DNA of 64,000 nt from Calliopsis andreniformis (Eukaryota; Arthropoda; Insecta; Hymenoptera; Andrenidae), in contig NC_135071.1 in assembly GCF_051401765.1 (NCBI RefSeq), positions 6,240,961 to 6,304,960 of the forward strand, in the 5' to 3' direction. Of the stretch, positions 9,240-21,493 are shown in pieces. The notes under the pieces were generated by a model that saw only the letters and a program-made list of their open reading frames with translations, had not been told where the DNA came from and made no database searches. Each line of letters begins with the position of its first letter. The first letter of the stretch is position 1. Both the position numbers and the translations under genes were made by a program.

Positions 9240-10375
9240 TATAATTTTCATAGATCTTGTATATATGTACATATACATACATATATATATCTAGTAAGAG
9301 TAAGTGTTTCGCTTTGAGCACAGAGGTGCCCTGGCGCCGGCAGGAAGTGAATTAGGCGGTCCTTTGTGACCCTCGGTCTTTCACGAAAATAATAGTTAAG
9401 GTCTCGTATCGCCTAAGAAATACACTGTGTCCGTTTATTATATGGCTTGAAGATGACAGGCAGTTTCAAAATCATTAGCTACAATCAGACACGGCAGACT
9501 CAATTATTTGTGAGTTCTAGCGGTAGTCTACAAATTATTAGCCTGACGTTGAATTGCTCCTACTATCGGCACTACTTCAAAAGGAGGAACGATTTTTTGC
9601 CGAAACTAATGCAAACTAGGGGTTGTACTTAGTGCTGAAAATAAATCACTTAGAGATTTAGCTTTAGAATTTTTAATAGACATGGGTACACTACTGCGTT
9701 GGCATTTAGTAGGTAAGAGTATATTACTTCGATGGATTACGTTAATATCATTGTCTCTTATCTACTGCGTTTTTAGTTTTGTAATGAAGCTTGAAACAAA
9801 TGTTTTAATTATTTATATCTCGGAAATATATAATTCCTATTAATAATTGTATTGAAAGTTGTTGACGAATTACGTTTGTGAGAGCTAGAAATATAAAACA
9901 TGTATATTGTAGGCATATTTGAATGTTGTAAAAAATGTCGAAGATCCTAAGAATATTAAACATTCTCAGAACATTAATAAAATTTGAATTTATCTTACTA
10001 CTTAAACAGAATATGCTATAGTAATTTGTCACATTTTAACAATCTCTTTCTTTATTTTCTGGTAAGGTAATGCACGAAACAAATGAAATACATTAATAGC
10101 TTTTATACAGCAGCAAATGATAGCAAAATCCTGAATTGACTATCTTTACAGTATTACCAATGAAGTGCTATTTTTCTTGACTAGTAGGACTAGTAGTACT
10201 AGTAGTACTTTTACTACAGTTCGATTTTCTAAAACTGGGGCCTGGTAGTCAGGTTCTCTAACTTGCAAAGTTGTGGTCTATCTAGCTCGAGAATGATGCT
10301 TTTCCCATGGAACACGCGCCCTATTCATTGGGCCTTAACCAACTGTCTTCGAATACTTTGTCACAGGGCTTGAAA
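9240..10375. other. Intergenic, small balanced-composition block
   Basis: Positions 9300-9420 have a more balanced composition (TGCCCTGGCGCCGGCAGG) and could be noncoding regulatory DNA. Around 10180-10212 there is a short ACTAGTAG tandem. No gene is supported. Confidence 0.3.
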
Positions 10376-10482
10376 ACTGTTATAATATCGATTTCGATTC
10401 TTGAAACAGTTACGAAGCACTTTTATTGAGAATAACTGTTATAAAGAACCGAAATTTCGGGCTATATCTGTTCAGCCGCCGC
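10376..10482 (+). repeat. Half-copy of the 38.2-kb palindromic repeat
   Basis: The run GAAAACTGTTATAATATCG, then ATTCTTGAAACAGTTACGAA, then AACTGTTATAAAGAACCGAAA matches one arm of the inverted repeat at 38168-38563. Only one arm is present here. Confidence 0.65.
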
Positions 10483-10497
10483 ACAGCGATGATACTC

Positions 10498-10560
10498 GTA
10501 CACACGCCCATACGCACCCACAAATACACGCGCGCGCACACGCATATGTACAGGGTGTTC
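10498..10560. repeat. CA/CG-rich simple repeat next to a TACAGGGTG end
   Basis: Alternating purine-pyrimidine run (ACACACGCCCATACGCACCC, then CGCGCGCACACGCATATG) followed at about 10548 by GTACAGGGTGTTCGG, a motif that recurs as a transposon end in this window. Confidence 0.5.
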
Positions 10561-10699
10561 GGCTACAGTTGGAAGAAATTTTAAAATGCGATTCTAAGAA
10601 TCAGAATAAGACGAAAATCAAGAATGATAATTTGGTATTTAGAGCTTCGTTAATTATTTATAAGCAATTAAAAATTTGGTAAAATCCGCCTGTAATTAG

Positions 10700-13440
10700 G
10701 CAAATTGTCTTACAATATCGATCACATTGGATGCGCGACAAATGACAGCTGATCAAATCGCAGTGGTGATCATTGCCATTGAAACAACGAATGACTTACC
10801 TGATTGAGAGACAGTAAAATTCGACGATACTTGTCTTGGCTAGATGATTCTGCGACGCGCTTTGTAGAAAATCGAAGGGTATTGTTGAATAATGATAAAC
10901 TTGTCTATTTCTAATCAATAAGTTAAATCAAAACATTCTCTATAAGATTTTGGAATAGAAAGGATTAATTTGTTTATCTTCCCATTCATTTTCTGTCCAA
11001 CCCACATGCGCTAGAAATACAAAAGAGAACTACAGGAAGTTTACACGAATATTCCGGAAGAATCACAGACAACGACAACACGTTAATTCCATATTTGTGA
11101 TACTCATATTCTTAATCACTGTTCATAGAAACATAATTTCACCAATCATTAGTACTCACAGGCTGCTTGTCGAATATTCTGTCACAATAGTCACAATCTG
11201 ACAACATTTAATTTATTAAATCTTGCCAAAAATTTTGCTATATTTTTTTATATTTCGAATAAAGAAACACATATATGTAACTTTCAATCATTTACTACGA
11301 TCTAATAACATAAATTACAATTGATTTAATGTATTTTTTTTCGGACCGGCGATTAATAGTATCGGTGATATACTTATGTTAGTATATCGTTCCTATCTCA
11401 ACTTATGTGTCGTTTATAGTAATCAGAAAGTATAAGAAGCTTTTCTGTTACGTAAGAAACACTTGAAGGTCAACGCAATAAATTAAAAAATGGAAACACA
11501 TTTTTGTATGCAAAGCAATGCCAAGAATGTATATACATATTTATATAATATTTTAGTTTTCGTTGTTGAGAATTTAAAATATTGCTAACATTTAGTTTAT
11601 CTCTGAAATTACCATATCATAAATACAAAAATGTAGTAAGAGAAAATTGGAAGGAGAATTATAAAACAATTTCTACTAACTAAACTTTATCCATTCGATG
11701 AATCATGAGAAGACATGTTCATTTTAAATTATGAATTAAAATTTTCATTTTTTTGACACACTTTTAAAATTTTGTTCAGAAACAATGATTTTGTTCAAAC
11801 TGTTTTGAAATTAAAATTTGTTTAAGTTTATGTTGTACGGATACATACCTGATTACTTGTTTTGAGAGTACTAAACTTACTTTTATGATATTATTTGATA
11901 AAGTAAGAGAAAGATACTAACATTACATGGTGTTTATAATGTATACATGACGATCATATATATAATTTTTAACTGAGTTCACTTTTATGCGGACAAGAAC
12001 CTCTTTCTTCTCTTTTTTTTTAATTTGTTTACTACAATGGCCAATTTACAATGGATTCTAAGCACTATAACATTTCTTACATCTACTGGCTTTTATAGGC
12101 ATCTCTAATCGTGGTTCTTATTTGTAATTGATTTTACATTTTTTGTTATAAATTCGCATTGAAATTTTTAGCCTCACCACTTGAAATACGTTTACTATAT
12201 TCAAGAAAAAACCTTTATTTCATTATATGGCTTTATATAAGAGAGAAAATTGAATGCTGTACTCCTTAATTTGTGCCAATTTTTATACTATGTCTATCAT
12301 AATGCTGTGATTTTATATAATCTTATATAATCATGACAAAAATAATATCTCCGTACTGATCCTTGCCAAGTAAAGATTGCTATTTTTTTATTTTATGTTG
12401 AACAGTTTAAAGATGTTTAAAAAGGACAAATTAAGAGTATCGACGATTTTGTTGTCCTTTATCGAAGTCCATTTTGAAATATTAAGGCCTTGCTGGTGCT
12501 TGTATTACTTAATGTTACGTTTAATGTTCGTGATTAAGTGTTTACAAAAAACCTGTTTTTATTAATTTGAAAATTAGACATGCTCCTAACTGGGAATATT
12601 TGTTAATTGACAGTGCTATAGTTGATGTCAATTTACATGTGGCTTGTATTGTACGGACACTTTTCCTACAGTTTAATAATAAATTTAAAAAATTATGTTT
12701 ATTGAACAACAATTTTTGTTAAAGTTTTCTCTAATCGAAATTGATTAAAAAGTTTTCTACAACTCGATGATTAGTATCCAAAAATATATGAAGAAATAGA
12801 ACACCAGAAAGTAATAAAAAAGATCAATTATATAAAGAAAGTGGGTGTCCTCTTGAACAATTGTATCGGTGTTAATTCCCCGTGGCTACGGCACTGATAA
12901 AATCAAGGTAAGCCAGCAGTGACTGTATGGCGGCAAAAGGCTGTGCACGCGTTATCCATATTTCCTTGAACTGTTCGAATTGAAAATCGTTTTGAACCCG
13001 TTTTTCGTTGATTTCTTCTTTAAAAATGTCTGCAGAATTCGATACTGTATAGAATATTTGTGCTAGGTAAAAAACTTGTCATACAACTGCAAAACTACAT
13101 CTGCACTTTTTAAAACTTTGACGGCCATTTATAACTGTTCGGAACCAAAAATATTAATAAGCAAATACACCAATATATTTACAAAATTTTCCTTTACTTT
13201 TTGAGTCTATTAATATAATTCGGATGGCGCAAGTCAAAAGAAGAAACATATTAGCAGCTGGTCACGTTCATTTATGGAATTTCAAACAATTAACGTAAAG
13301 CGCAGAAACAAATTGCGGTAACACGCTACAGCAACGCCTCCCATCAGCTTAGCAACAGCGGCTGAGCCGATTGTAAATGCGACAACTTTAACAAAGACCA
13401 ACAGAACTTATTATTAGTTTTCAATTTTCATGCGATATCT
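10700..13440. other. AT-rich intergenic, nothing recognised
   Basis: No frame, repeat pair or compositional island that I can support. Short frames such as 12377-12565 read as low-complexity hydrophobic sequence. Confidence 0.4.
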
Positions 13441-13469
13441 CATTTTTGCTGAAAATCGTGGGTTTTAGC

Positions 13470-13660
13470 CAGTCGAGGTGTTTGAAGTAAGGAACTGTAT
13501 AAGAATGATTTAGGGGCTAGACGCGAAGACACTAACAGGTATAAGGTAGTTAACACTTAGTGGTTTCCGGTATTAGCCATACATCAGTTCCTCCACATTT
13601 GCTCGTTTTCTTGAAACGGGATTTAGTGTTAGCCAGTCGTCGAGTGATCCATCACTATAA
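13470..13660 (-). repeat. 54-bp family minisatellite, minus orientation
   Basis: The reverse complement contains ATGTATGGCTAATACCGGAA and CGACTGGCTAACACTAAA. These match the units of the tandem array at 60932-61171 (ATGTATGGCTAACACCGAAA). Two to three degenerate units are visible here, in the opposite orientation to the 61-kb array. Confidence 0.6.
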
Positions 13661-13739
13661 TAAACTCTAATAACTATCGATCCTCGGCTATACAGTCAAA
13701 CTATTTATAACAAATCAACCCGAGGTAGGTAACATTACA

Positions 13740-13810
13740 AAATTTCAAATCTTTACGTCTTCAAATTTTCAAAGTTTCTTATCTTCGAATCACAGAGTTT
13801 TCAAGTTTGC
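13740..13810 (+). repeat. Degenerate TTCAAATTTTC tract
   Basis: AT-rich tract on the + strand built from CAAATCTTT, TTCAAATTTTC and similar words at about 9-12-base spacing. It is the first of many such tracts. Confidence 0.6.
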
Positions 13811-14399
13811 AACCAAAAAGAAAAAAATATCGTTAATATTGTATGCCTCTTTGTTGTTTGATTTTGTAACTCTTGATTTTGACATGCGGCAACTAAATTA
13901 GCATGAGTGACGAAGATTTGCCTACCTACAGGCGCATGATATCTTGCAACAGTTATTTATTTTAGTGAATATTTACAGAAGTAATTTGCACTCCTGAAAT
14001 ATCACTTATTAATCTAAAATTCTAAAAATGTATGTTCTGCTTCGTAATAGAACTAAAAATGAGCTCAGTAAACTATGTAAATGGCAATACATATTATAAT
14101 ATATGTGCAGATGATATTATTTTTTAATTCTAAGCATAATTCTTACAAAAGGTACAATTGTACTTGATCTACTGAATAAGTATTATGTATTTTCATTACA
14201 TGAACACTTGCTTTTAACAATTCCATTTCGATACTGCCAAATTTTTGGTATAGCATTGTTACGATACAATTCATATTTTTTTATGGTCAGTGCATAAATA
14301 GATCTCAGAAGAGAGTTTTTCATATTCTTGATTCCAAACTACTGTCAATTCGAGAACATATTTATCTAGTACTATAAAGTAAATGTCCAAGTATCGTAC

Positions 14400-14455
14400 C
14401 ATGTTCCGATACCTGGACATGAAGGACATGAAGGATTTGGACATAAAGGACATAA
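14400..14455. repeat. Short GGACATGAA tandem
   Basis: Five related 9-10-base words (GGACATGAA, GGACATAAA and similar) occur between 14414 and 14455, flanked by ATGTCCAAG on the left, so the block has weak hairpin potential. Confidence 0.45.
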
Positions 14456-14799
14456 GATATTTTCATTCAATTCCAAGCTTAAGTTCTAATAAAAAACTAT
14501 TACTGCTAGTAAAACACAAAACATATAATAAAATAATACATTCAATTGCTAATGCGTAATACAAGTGTCGGGATATGCATTCTTCGGTTGTCCATTTATT
14601 AGAACATTTGACGTCTTAAGCATCCAAATATTGGAACATTTATGTTTAGATTGATGTATCAAGTGTTAGAAGGGTTCTAAAAGTGAAAAAAGCGAGTGTC
14701 TATACAAATAATAAATTCATCCTTCATCAAATTGTAAATTCTCGTAATCCTTATAATCGTCCTCGATATTCATGAATTCAAACATCCCCGGGACTCGAT

Positions 14800-15470
14800 G
14801 ATGCAGAACTGACGACTGTTACCTTGACACTAATGCGGCACCGCGAGCTTTCGTCGATTGTCCAGGACGGTGCTCGCGTGCACGTGTTGTGACTCAGAAA
14901 TGATAACCGATGATTTATCTGTGACAGGCTGCAGGTACTACGGATGGATTATCGTTCTGATTGCAAAGTATGAAATAATTAGGGAGCGGACCGACGACCA
15001 TCCATCATTGGGCAACGATGGCCGCTTGTCAGGCGCCGTTCATTTATCATACTCGCTCAGCAATCACCCTCTTCCTATTCCCATCGCATCGGCAGCGTTC
15101 CATTGTTCCTATATCGGACGTAACTGTCCGTTACTACTAATTACCTCCTGCCCTCACGAAAGATTACGTAGTCAAGGCATCAGACATATTAACGTGCACA
15201 TACTTCTGGCCACGCAAACGCACGCATATATGTATGTTGGAAACATATGTGTACGTGAATACAGTAGTTGGTTTAACTGGGTGAGCAACAACTCCATTAC
15301 TGCGCTCATTTGGCCAAAGATCTCACCTATCGGTCAACTGTGCGGTGTGTGGATGTTGTCGCTTACACTGCGTCGCTTTGTCGCACGGGAATGCATCTCC
15401 ACAATAATCTACTCATACGGTTGACTTGTCACACGGGGAACTGTGTCCGTGTGTGGGAAGGCCGATTCAA
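14800..15470. other. GC-richer noncoding island
   Basis: Composition rises compared with both flanks. A 188-codon frame (14858-15424) spans it but starts at TTG and shows no domain or conserved motif. Possible cis-regulatory block. Confidence 0.35.
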
Positions 15471-15514
15471 CGTTTAGCTCTTGATACTGTGTTTAAATAT
15501 ACGGATTTAAATCG

Positions 15515-15734
15515 GTGGTTGTAAGGCAAAATGACCTAGTCACATGTTTCTATTTTCGAGATGTTGGTGTTTTTTCAACGTTAATACTATGAATTTTTAA
15601 TACTCTTATGAATTTGTTTCCTCTTGAACTGTTGTTTTAAGTGAAAAATGCTTTTAAAAGCCTTTGCTCTTTCTGCAAATATAAGTTTTATATTCTTTTA
15701 AAATGTGACGTAGGTTGTTTTGCTTTGCAGCCAC
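15515..15734 (+). mobile_element. MITE family with GTGGTTGTAAGGCAAAA ends, copy 1
   Basis: The left end GTGGTTGTAAGGCAAAATGA and the right end read inward, GTGGCTGCAAAGCAAAACAA, form inverted repeats of about 30 bp that include ACCTANGTCAC. A second copy at 59035-59279 is colinear and in the same orientation. About 220 bp, noncoding. The superfamily is not assigned because the target duplication is unclear. Confidence 0.75.
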
Positions 15735-15946
15735 AGAAGTATTAGATAATTTGTTGCGATACCGTTAGCATTTACGATAGTTTTTATGGTTTTCTATATA
15801 CATACCTAGTATTGTTTCGCTATAAGCTTGCAATTTGGGATCACTTAAAAGTTTAAAATATGCGAATAACTCATTTGTAAGATCAATTGACACAACACGA
15901 ACCTGAATTTAGCCTCTAAAAGACGACACCAGGAAAATTGGAAAAA

Positions 15947-16022
15947 TACACTGTTGTCTTGATGTACGATAAGATGATATCCTAACGTTTCTTTGCAAAC
16001 TACAGTACTGTCTTGATATAAA
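15947..16022 (+). repeat. Recurrent TACAGTATTGTCTCGATACA-type motif, pair
   Basis: Copies start at 15947 (TACACTGTTGTCTTGATGTA) and 16001 (TACAGTACTGTCTTGATATA), 54 bp apart. Members of the same dispersed family occur at 21.2, 28.0, 30.7, 45.0 and 50.4-51.0 kb. Confidence 0.65.
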
Positions 16023-16309
16023 CTTATGTGATAGTATGTATAAGTTAAAAATTCGGACTATGAAGAATTCGTTTTTAATATCCATTTACAAATGAAGTAT
16101 AAGGAAATGTGAGTGATCTAGAGAACTATCATCAGGAGAGTAATGTACCTTCCAAAAAATTCTGAAACACTGAAACCACATGAATCTGAATAGTTACGAG
16201 ACCTTAGTTAACTTGACGTTTCATACTTTGCCTTGATTTGCAGGTTTTATATGGAAACAAATAATGGAAACTTGTGTTAAATTTAAAAATTAATACGATT
16301 TTCTTGTTT

Positions 16310-16680
16310 TTCACTTTCTATTTTTGACTTTCAAATCAATAAAATTAAAAATTTTTGAAGTTACAAATTTTGGAAGATTCATATTTTCAGTATTGGAATA
16401 TCAAAAATTAATTTATATTTTAAGGTATTCAAAGTATCGATCTTTAATTTTGCATATTTTAAACCTTTAAATCTGCAAATATTTCAATATTTAAATACTC
16501 AAATTTTCTACTTTTCCAAAAATTACTAAATGTTCCTACTTTTGAATAAAATTCTAGTTCCTGTAACAAAATCAATATTGCTTCTACTTTCCGTGTAACA
16601 TTACTCCTGAAAAGTATATTCAAAAAAATACTACTTCTAATAAAAATTAAACATATTATTCTTCTATTAAGCTGCAATCA
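16310..16680 (+). repeat. Degenerate TTCAAATTTTC tract
   Basis: Long AT-rich tract of repeated AAATTTTTGAAGTTA, TTCAGTATT and CAAATTTTC words. Any open frames here are low-complexity artefacts. Confidence 0.55.
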
Positions 16681-16959
16681 TATTAATTTTAATCAAAACC
16701 TTCTGTAAAACTTAAATTTTATTTAAAAAAATAACCTAAAATCAAATTGCTTAACTGCAAAAAGGCGATTAACTTTCATCAATATCTTCGATCTTTCTTT
16801 ATCTTGTTAAAGTGGTGACGCGGTTGTCAAAAAAATATACACAAGGAAGTGCTCGACCTTCGAGACAGTTTGCATATAAATAGAGGTTACTGGAGGGAAA
16901 AAAGGAAGAGAAAGTAAGAAGTTTTTCTATAACATCGGGAAACGGGAAAGTTTACAGGG

Positions 16960-17300
16960 TGGCTGATTCCTCAGGGGCGGTTCCTCTTTAGCCCCTTTTT
17001 CTCTTCCCCTTCAGCCGTACATCGATTCGTTTGTCAAGTAACTTTCGAGTTCGGGGGTAAGCCAATATTTCACGAGGAGCAGAACCAAGATTGAGGCTAG
17101 GAAGCGGTGGGAAGGCTGCTGACCACAGAGAAGATAAATTTGTTCCGCAATTGAGACGGGCGTGCAGTAGTAAATCTTGTCTATTAGATATCTTTTCTTC
17201 CCTGTACCGCAGGTATAAAACTATAAATCGAGCTCGGAAAGACACCTCCGTATTGAACCTGACTGGGAAGAATTACGTGTACAGAACAAGAAATTTTCAC
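16960..17300. other. GC-richer noncoding island
   Basis: Balanced composition between two AT-rich tracts. Frames on both strands overlap without any family signature. Possible regulatory DNA. Confidence 0.3.
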
Positions 17301-17539
17301 CTGCTCTAATTCCTTGAGCTCAGGTTTTTCGGTGAATTTTCTTGTGTACCTAATTGATATTGGTGTTTTGGATGTTTACATTCACATAATAGGAAGTACT
17401 TTAATGCATCAGTCAAGTGCAAATATTTTTTTAAATTAATGAAATATGGAATTTAAAATTCCATAATAAATATGTATGTCAAATTTTGTTTTTTTTTTTT
17501 TCAAACTTTTGATGTGTGCAATTATTAATGATTATCAAG

Positions 17540-18080
17540 AATTAAGGAATTTAAATTTTTAAAATGTAAAAGTTCCAAAAGTAGAAAATATCTGTGATTT
17601 TCAAGTTTTTAAATATTCTACATTTTCGAATTACTAGATTCTTAAACCTTTAACTTATTAATTTTCTAACGTAAATTTTAACTTTTCAAATTTTTAGACC
17701 TGTAAATTTTCAAATCACTAAAGTTCCAAATTTGCAACTTTCGCACATTGTAAAATGCAGAATTTAAACTTGCTAAGTATGCCTTGTTTTATTAATTTAA
17801 TTTTTTTAGTATGAAGGATTATAATTTCTAATAATTTTCTAACTTTTAGAATATCAAAATTTCCAAGTTTTCAAATATTAAGATTTTCGAATTAGCAAAA
17901 GTTGAAATTTTCAAATCTTCACGTTTTCATGGCTTTACATTCTATAATATTTATAACGAAAGGTTTTAAATCTATAGAATATTCGAACTTACAAATTTTC
18001 AAGGTTCTAACTATGACATTTTTTTTACTTTCCGCAATTTTTCTAAAATTAAAGAATTTAAAATCTTTAAATTTCGGAGC
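17540..18080 (+). repeat. Degenerate TTCAAATTTTC tract
   Basis: Extended tract with TTTCAAATCAC, GAATTTAAACTT, TTCCAAGTTTTCAAAT and similar words, in the same + orientation as neighbouring tracts. Confidence 0.6.
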
Positions 18081-18178
18081 ATTTAAAGTATTATGTTTTC
18101 GAAGAGAATATTATGTCTTCGAAAAGACAAAACTGTAACAAATAAGTATTAAAAAGGAGTAACTGCTGTTAAAGGTAT

Positions 18179-18982
18179 GCAGGATGTTTCATAATATGTG
18201 GGACCCATTTCGAAAGTTGATTGTATGCTTAAAAACAATGAAAAAAAATCATATGAACACATATCCTATCTGTCGTCGTTTATGAGATGTTATGGATTTT
18301 CTTCGTTTATGAGATGTAATCAATTACCTTTAGAGAAGATGCTCAAAAGGATCATCTTGCATTTGAAGACAAGCCTGCACTCGTCTTGCTATTCATCTGG
18401 TTACTCTCTCTATCATTCCTGGTGTTTCTCGAATTTGTTGGAAGCTTTGTTTTATTCCATTTCGTAATATTTCAACATTTTCAATCGATGTTGTATTTAT
18501 AATAGATTTTAGATGTCTCCGCAAATGAAAATGTAATGGATTCAAATCCGGGAAACGAGCAGGTCATGCAAAAGGACCTCCACGACCAATCCATGTATTT
18601 GCAAAATGTTGATTTAAAAATTGCCTAGCTACTCGGCGAAAATGCGGCGAAGTTCTAACATGTAAAAATTACACAAACCACATACGAGGTCTACTAGCCA
18701 CTCCTGTAATATTTCGTGTGAACGCGTGCTCAAAAAATCAACGTACTTTGTGCTTGTTAGTTACTGATCGAGAAAAAAATGTCCAATTAAAAGTCGTGTT
18801 TACGAACTATTGTCGTGTATGGAAAGAAAGGACGAACAGAGGGTTTGCTCTGTTTATAAAATTCATTATATCTCATAAACGAGGACAGATAGTACATGTG
18901 TTTAGATGACTTTGTTTTATTGCTTTTATGCTTACAATCAACTCCCGAAGTGGGTTCTACATGTTATGAAAAACTCTGTATA
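18179..18982 (-). mobile_element. Long-inverted-repeat DNA transposon, IS630/mariner-type
   Basis: The left arm (18179-18300) and right arm (about 18840-18982) are inverted copies. Shared words are TTCATAAyATGTrGrACCCA, AGTTGATTGTAwGC and CTATCTGTCsTCGTTTATGA. Between them lies the end of a transposase gene on the minus strand. The right terminus reads inward TACAGAGTTTTTCATAAC, related to the TACAGGGTG ends elsewhere in the window. The gene is defective, so the element is non-autonomous. Confidence 0.8.
18330..18663 (-). pseudogene. IS630/mariner-like transposase, C-terminal fragment
   Basis: Minus strand from 18663 to TAA at 18330-18332. It reads SPHFRRVARQFLNQHFANTW, then IGRGGPFA, a TGA where WPARSPDL normally has Trp, PARFPDLNPL, RETPGMIERV, and the ending RRVQACLQMQDDPFEHLL. 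The IGRxGP-WPARSPDLxPLDF block and the EHLL tail are typical of this DDE family in insects. The Asp expected just before the A-P-x-H block is not seen, and a second TGA follows GMIERVTR. Only the last third of the protein is represented. Confidence 0.85.
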
Positions 18983-18989
18983 ATGTAGC

Positions 18990-20430
18990 AATTCAAGCAC
19001 CAACAGACTACATTGAATATTATTATTAATTACTGCTATAATGTACTTTTCCAAGCAAAGTTCTATACAAACACGAATTCATTTCGCCGATACATATGTA
19101 ACTCACTGAAATATTTTAAGAAGTTTTCTCATTTACATCGATAAGATCTATTTAGATTTCGTCCTTGTCAGGATATTTATTTTTGCTATCAAACTATACA
19201 CAAGCATAATTATATGTATGGTTGTGTTATGACTTTTAAATGTCTAATTATTTGTAGATTCGTAAAACAGTTCTGAATTTTGAAGTTGCACTGTAAGCAG
19301 AAGATAAATCTGTGTCTCTGATAGACGTTTTCATTGTTTTTTTCTGTATCACATAACGCCTTACATGTTATCAATTGCAATTAGGCATTCTTAACGAGAG
19401 CACAGATGACGTGTAAGTCGTGGACGTATTATGAAATTCAATTTAGCATGCAATGTCATAGAATTTCAGTATGTAGAGTGCACGTAAATCAAGTACGTGT
19501 GACAGGCCATCGTTACGTTTGAACGTGACCGCGATAAATCTCGGACGTTCAATCTTACTTGCAAGAAAAAAGTAGTATATTATTATGCCAGATGGAGAGG
19601 GCATTAGCGTAAAATTCTGCATCACAAATTTTCAAGATTCAATGTAACTTATTTATATAGCCTGAAAATTTGGAATCTCCTGATAATTCTGATTAAAATT
19701 ATACCTATACTATCTATTCTTAATAACATTCTAACTCTGATTAACAATGATAATTGTAATGTGTTATATTTTAGGATAGTACGAAAATTTGTACACTTTT
19801 TTATTACTACTTATACTTATTATATAGGGTGAGGCAACTAAATCAGCCGTAGCAAGAAGTCGCTTATGTTAACGATAAAAAAAAATTTGTAAGGGAAAAC
19901 TTGCTTGGTTTCATGGAGAACATAATCTAATATCAATAACTTTTTTGTAGATGCAGGTATAGAGAGAATATGAAGGTTAAATTCGTTTTTTTAAATGAAA
20001 CTGTATATTTTTGAATACATTAATCGATACAGTTCGTCCCTTTCTACAAAAAGTATTAGGCCATTGATGTCGAAAACCCATTACTGTAAAAGAAATTTTC
20101 TTGAAATGTTTAGAAAAGGTAAGGAAGCTTGTTACTTTTATAACGCAGGGCGTTACTTTTGTCGTCATTCTTCTCTATGTTATTAGAAAAAGAATGTAAA
20201 ATTCAATTGCTCAAAAACAGTTATTTGAGGTTTACAACACAAATGCAGAACCGGGTTCAAATATCTGTACTTCAAGAATATCGAGTCTACAGATTAGTAT
20301 GTGAATCCTCAACCTTCAAAATTTCTAATTTTGAAATACAGTAATATAACGCATAATTGTACCCAGTACGGAACTCGCTGCATGCACATATTAATTACTA
20401 GTTTTGTATACAGTCTCTTGACCTTCTACA
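18990..20430. other. AT-rich intergenic with one transposon-end motif
   Basis: No gene. At 19825-19845 the sequence TATAGGGTGAGGCAACTAAA resembles the TACAGGGTG ends of other elements here, but no partner end was found. Confidence 0.35.
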
Positions 20431-20435
20431 CCTTG

Positions 20436-21060
20436 ACAATTCTACATTTCTTATCATATTTTGACACAAGCACTACCAATCGATTCTTTATGTTTTTCTA
20501 ATGAAAATGATATCAAACACGACACAGTTTGGATGATTTGTAAAGAAATTATGTATAAAAAACAATTTGTATAATTTTAACCTAATTTCATTAAAAATAA
20601 TCAAATTTATATAGAATTTGGTATCATTTTAATTGACAAAATGTAAGAAAATCATCTGTATCGCTCTTATAATGATAGCACGCATAATAATAAAGTTGAT
20701 GTTTTGAAGCAAATCTATAAACTTTGATTGCTGGGCCATAAACCGACGTGCTCTCAACGCCAAGGACTCCAGAAGCCCTCCTCCAGACTACTGTTATTAA
20801 CAAAAATGTTTATTACTACTTATTGAAAATTTCTAATTATAGTTTAATTTTTTTAAAAGCAGTACGACTGAATTCCTTATATTCTGCCAATAAAAATGAT
20901 ACTAAACACAACAGAATTCGGATCACTATCAATCATCAGTATCATACCATTGGATGTCTGCGTGCAATTAGGCGTTACAGACGGTACCGCACATTAAAAA
21001 CCCAAAATTTTTACTAAACAGCCTTAAAAATTTTTACAAATGTATTGTTCGCATCCTCCC
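20436..21060 (+). repeat. Dispersed ~0.6-kb repeat, copy 1
   Basis: Colinear with 37509-38080. Shared words are CCAATCGATTC, TTTTTCTrATGAAAATGATA, AAAGAAATTAT and TAATAAAGTTGAT-like blocks. The CCAATCGATTC...AAAATGATAtCAAA core also occurs in both arms of the 57-58-kb element, so all may belong to one transposon group. No protein is recognised. Confidence 0.7.
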
Positions 21061-21171
21061 GACAATTCTAATAGCAGTAATTAACAACTAAATAGTTTTG
21101 AAAATTCCCTCTAAAGCAGGGGAGATGTTGCGAGTGCAGATAACTGTTACGATTTGGGTGTAATACTGCGT

Positions 21172-21190
21172 TACAGTACTATACTCGGGT
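21172..21190 (+). repeat. Single weak copy of the TACAGTATTGTCTCG motif
   Basis: TACAGTACTATACTCGGGT matches the first half of the dispersed motif. It lies just before an AT-rich TTCAAAATATTTG-type tract (21200-21340). Confidence 0.35.
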
Positions 21191-21493
21191 GAAAACAATA
21201 TTCAAGATTTAAAATATTGAACATTTCTAATCTTCAGCCTTCAAAATATTTGAACTTTTAAAATGTTGAGTATAGAAATTTTCAGATTTGTGGATCACTA
21301 ACTTTCAAACGTTAAAATAGAAAAAATTGTATAGTACGAAATTGCATTCTAATTATTACATATTCTTAAAAAGATCTACAACTTTCACAACTTGATAGTC
21401 GAAAACCCTGACTTAGACCTATATTATGTTATATGTATAAGCAGGACAGTAGAGTGGTATATTATGAACTCAAATGAGAGTTACCCCACTTAC

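Noticed and set aside
14858..15424. 188-codon open frame on the plus strand
   Set aside because: It begins at TTG, has no recognisable domain, and lies in a GC-richer island where stops are rarer. Treated as noncoding.
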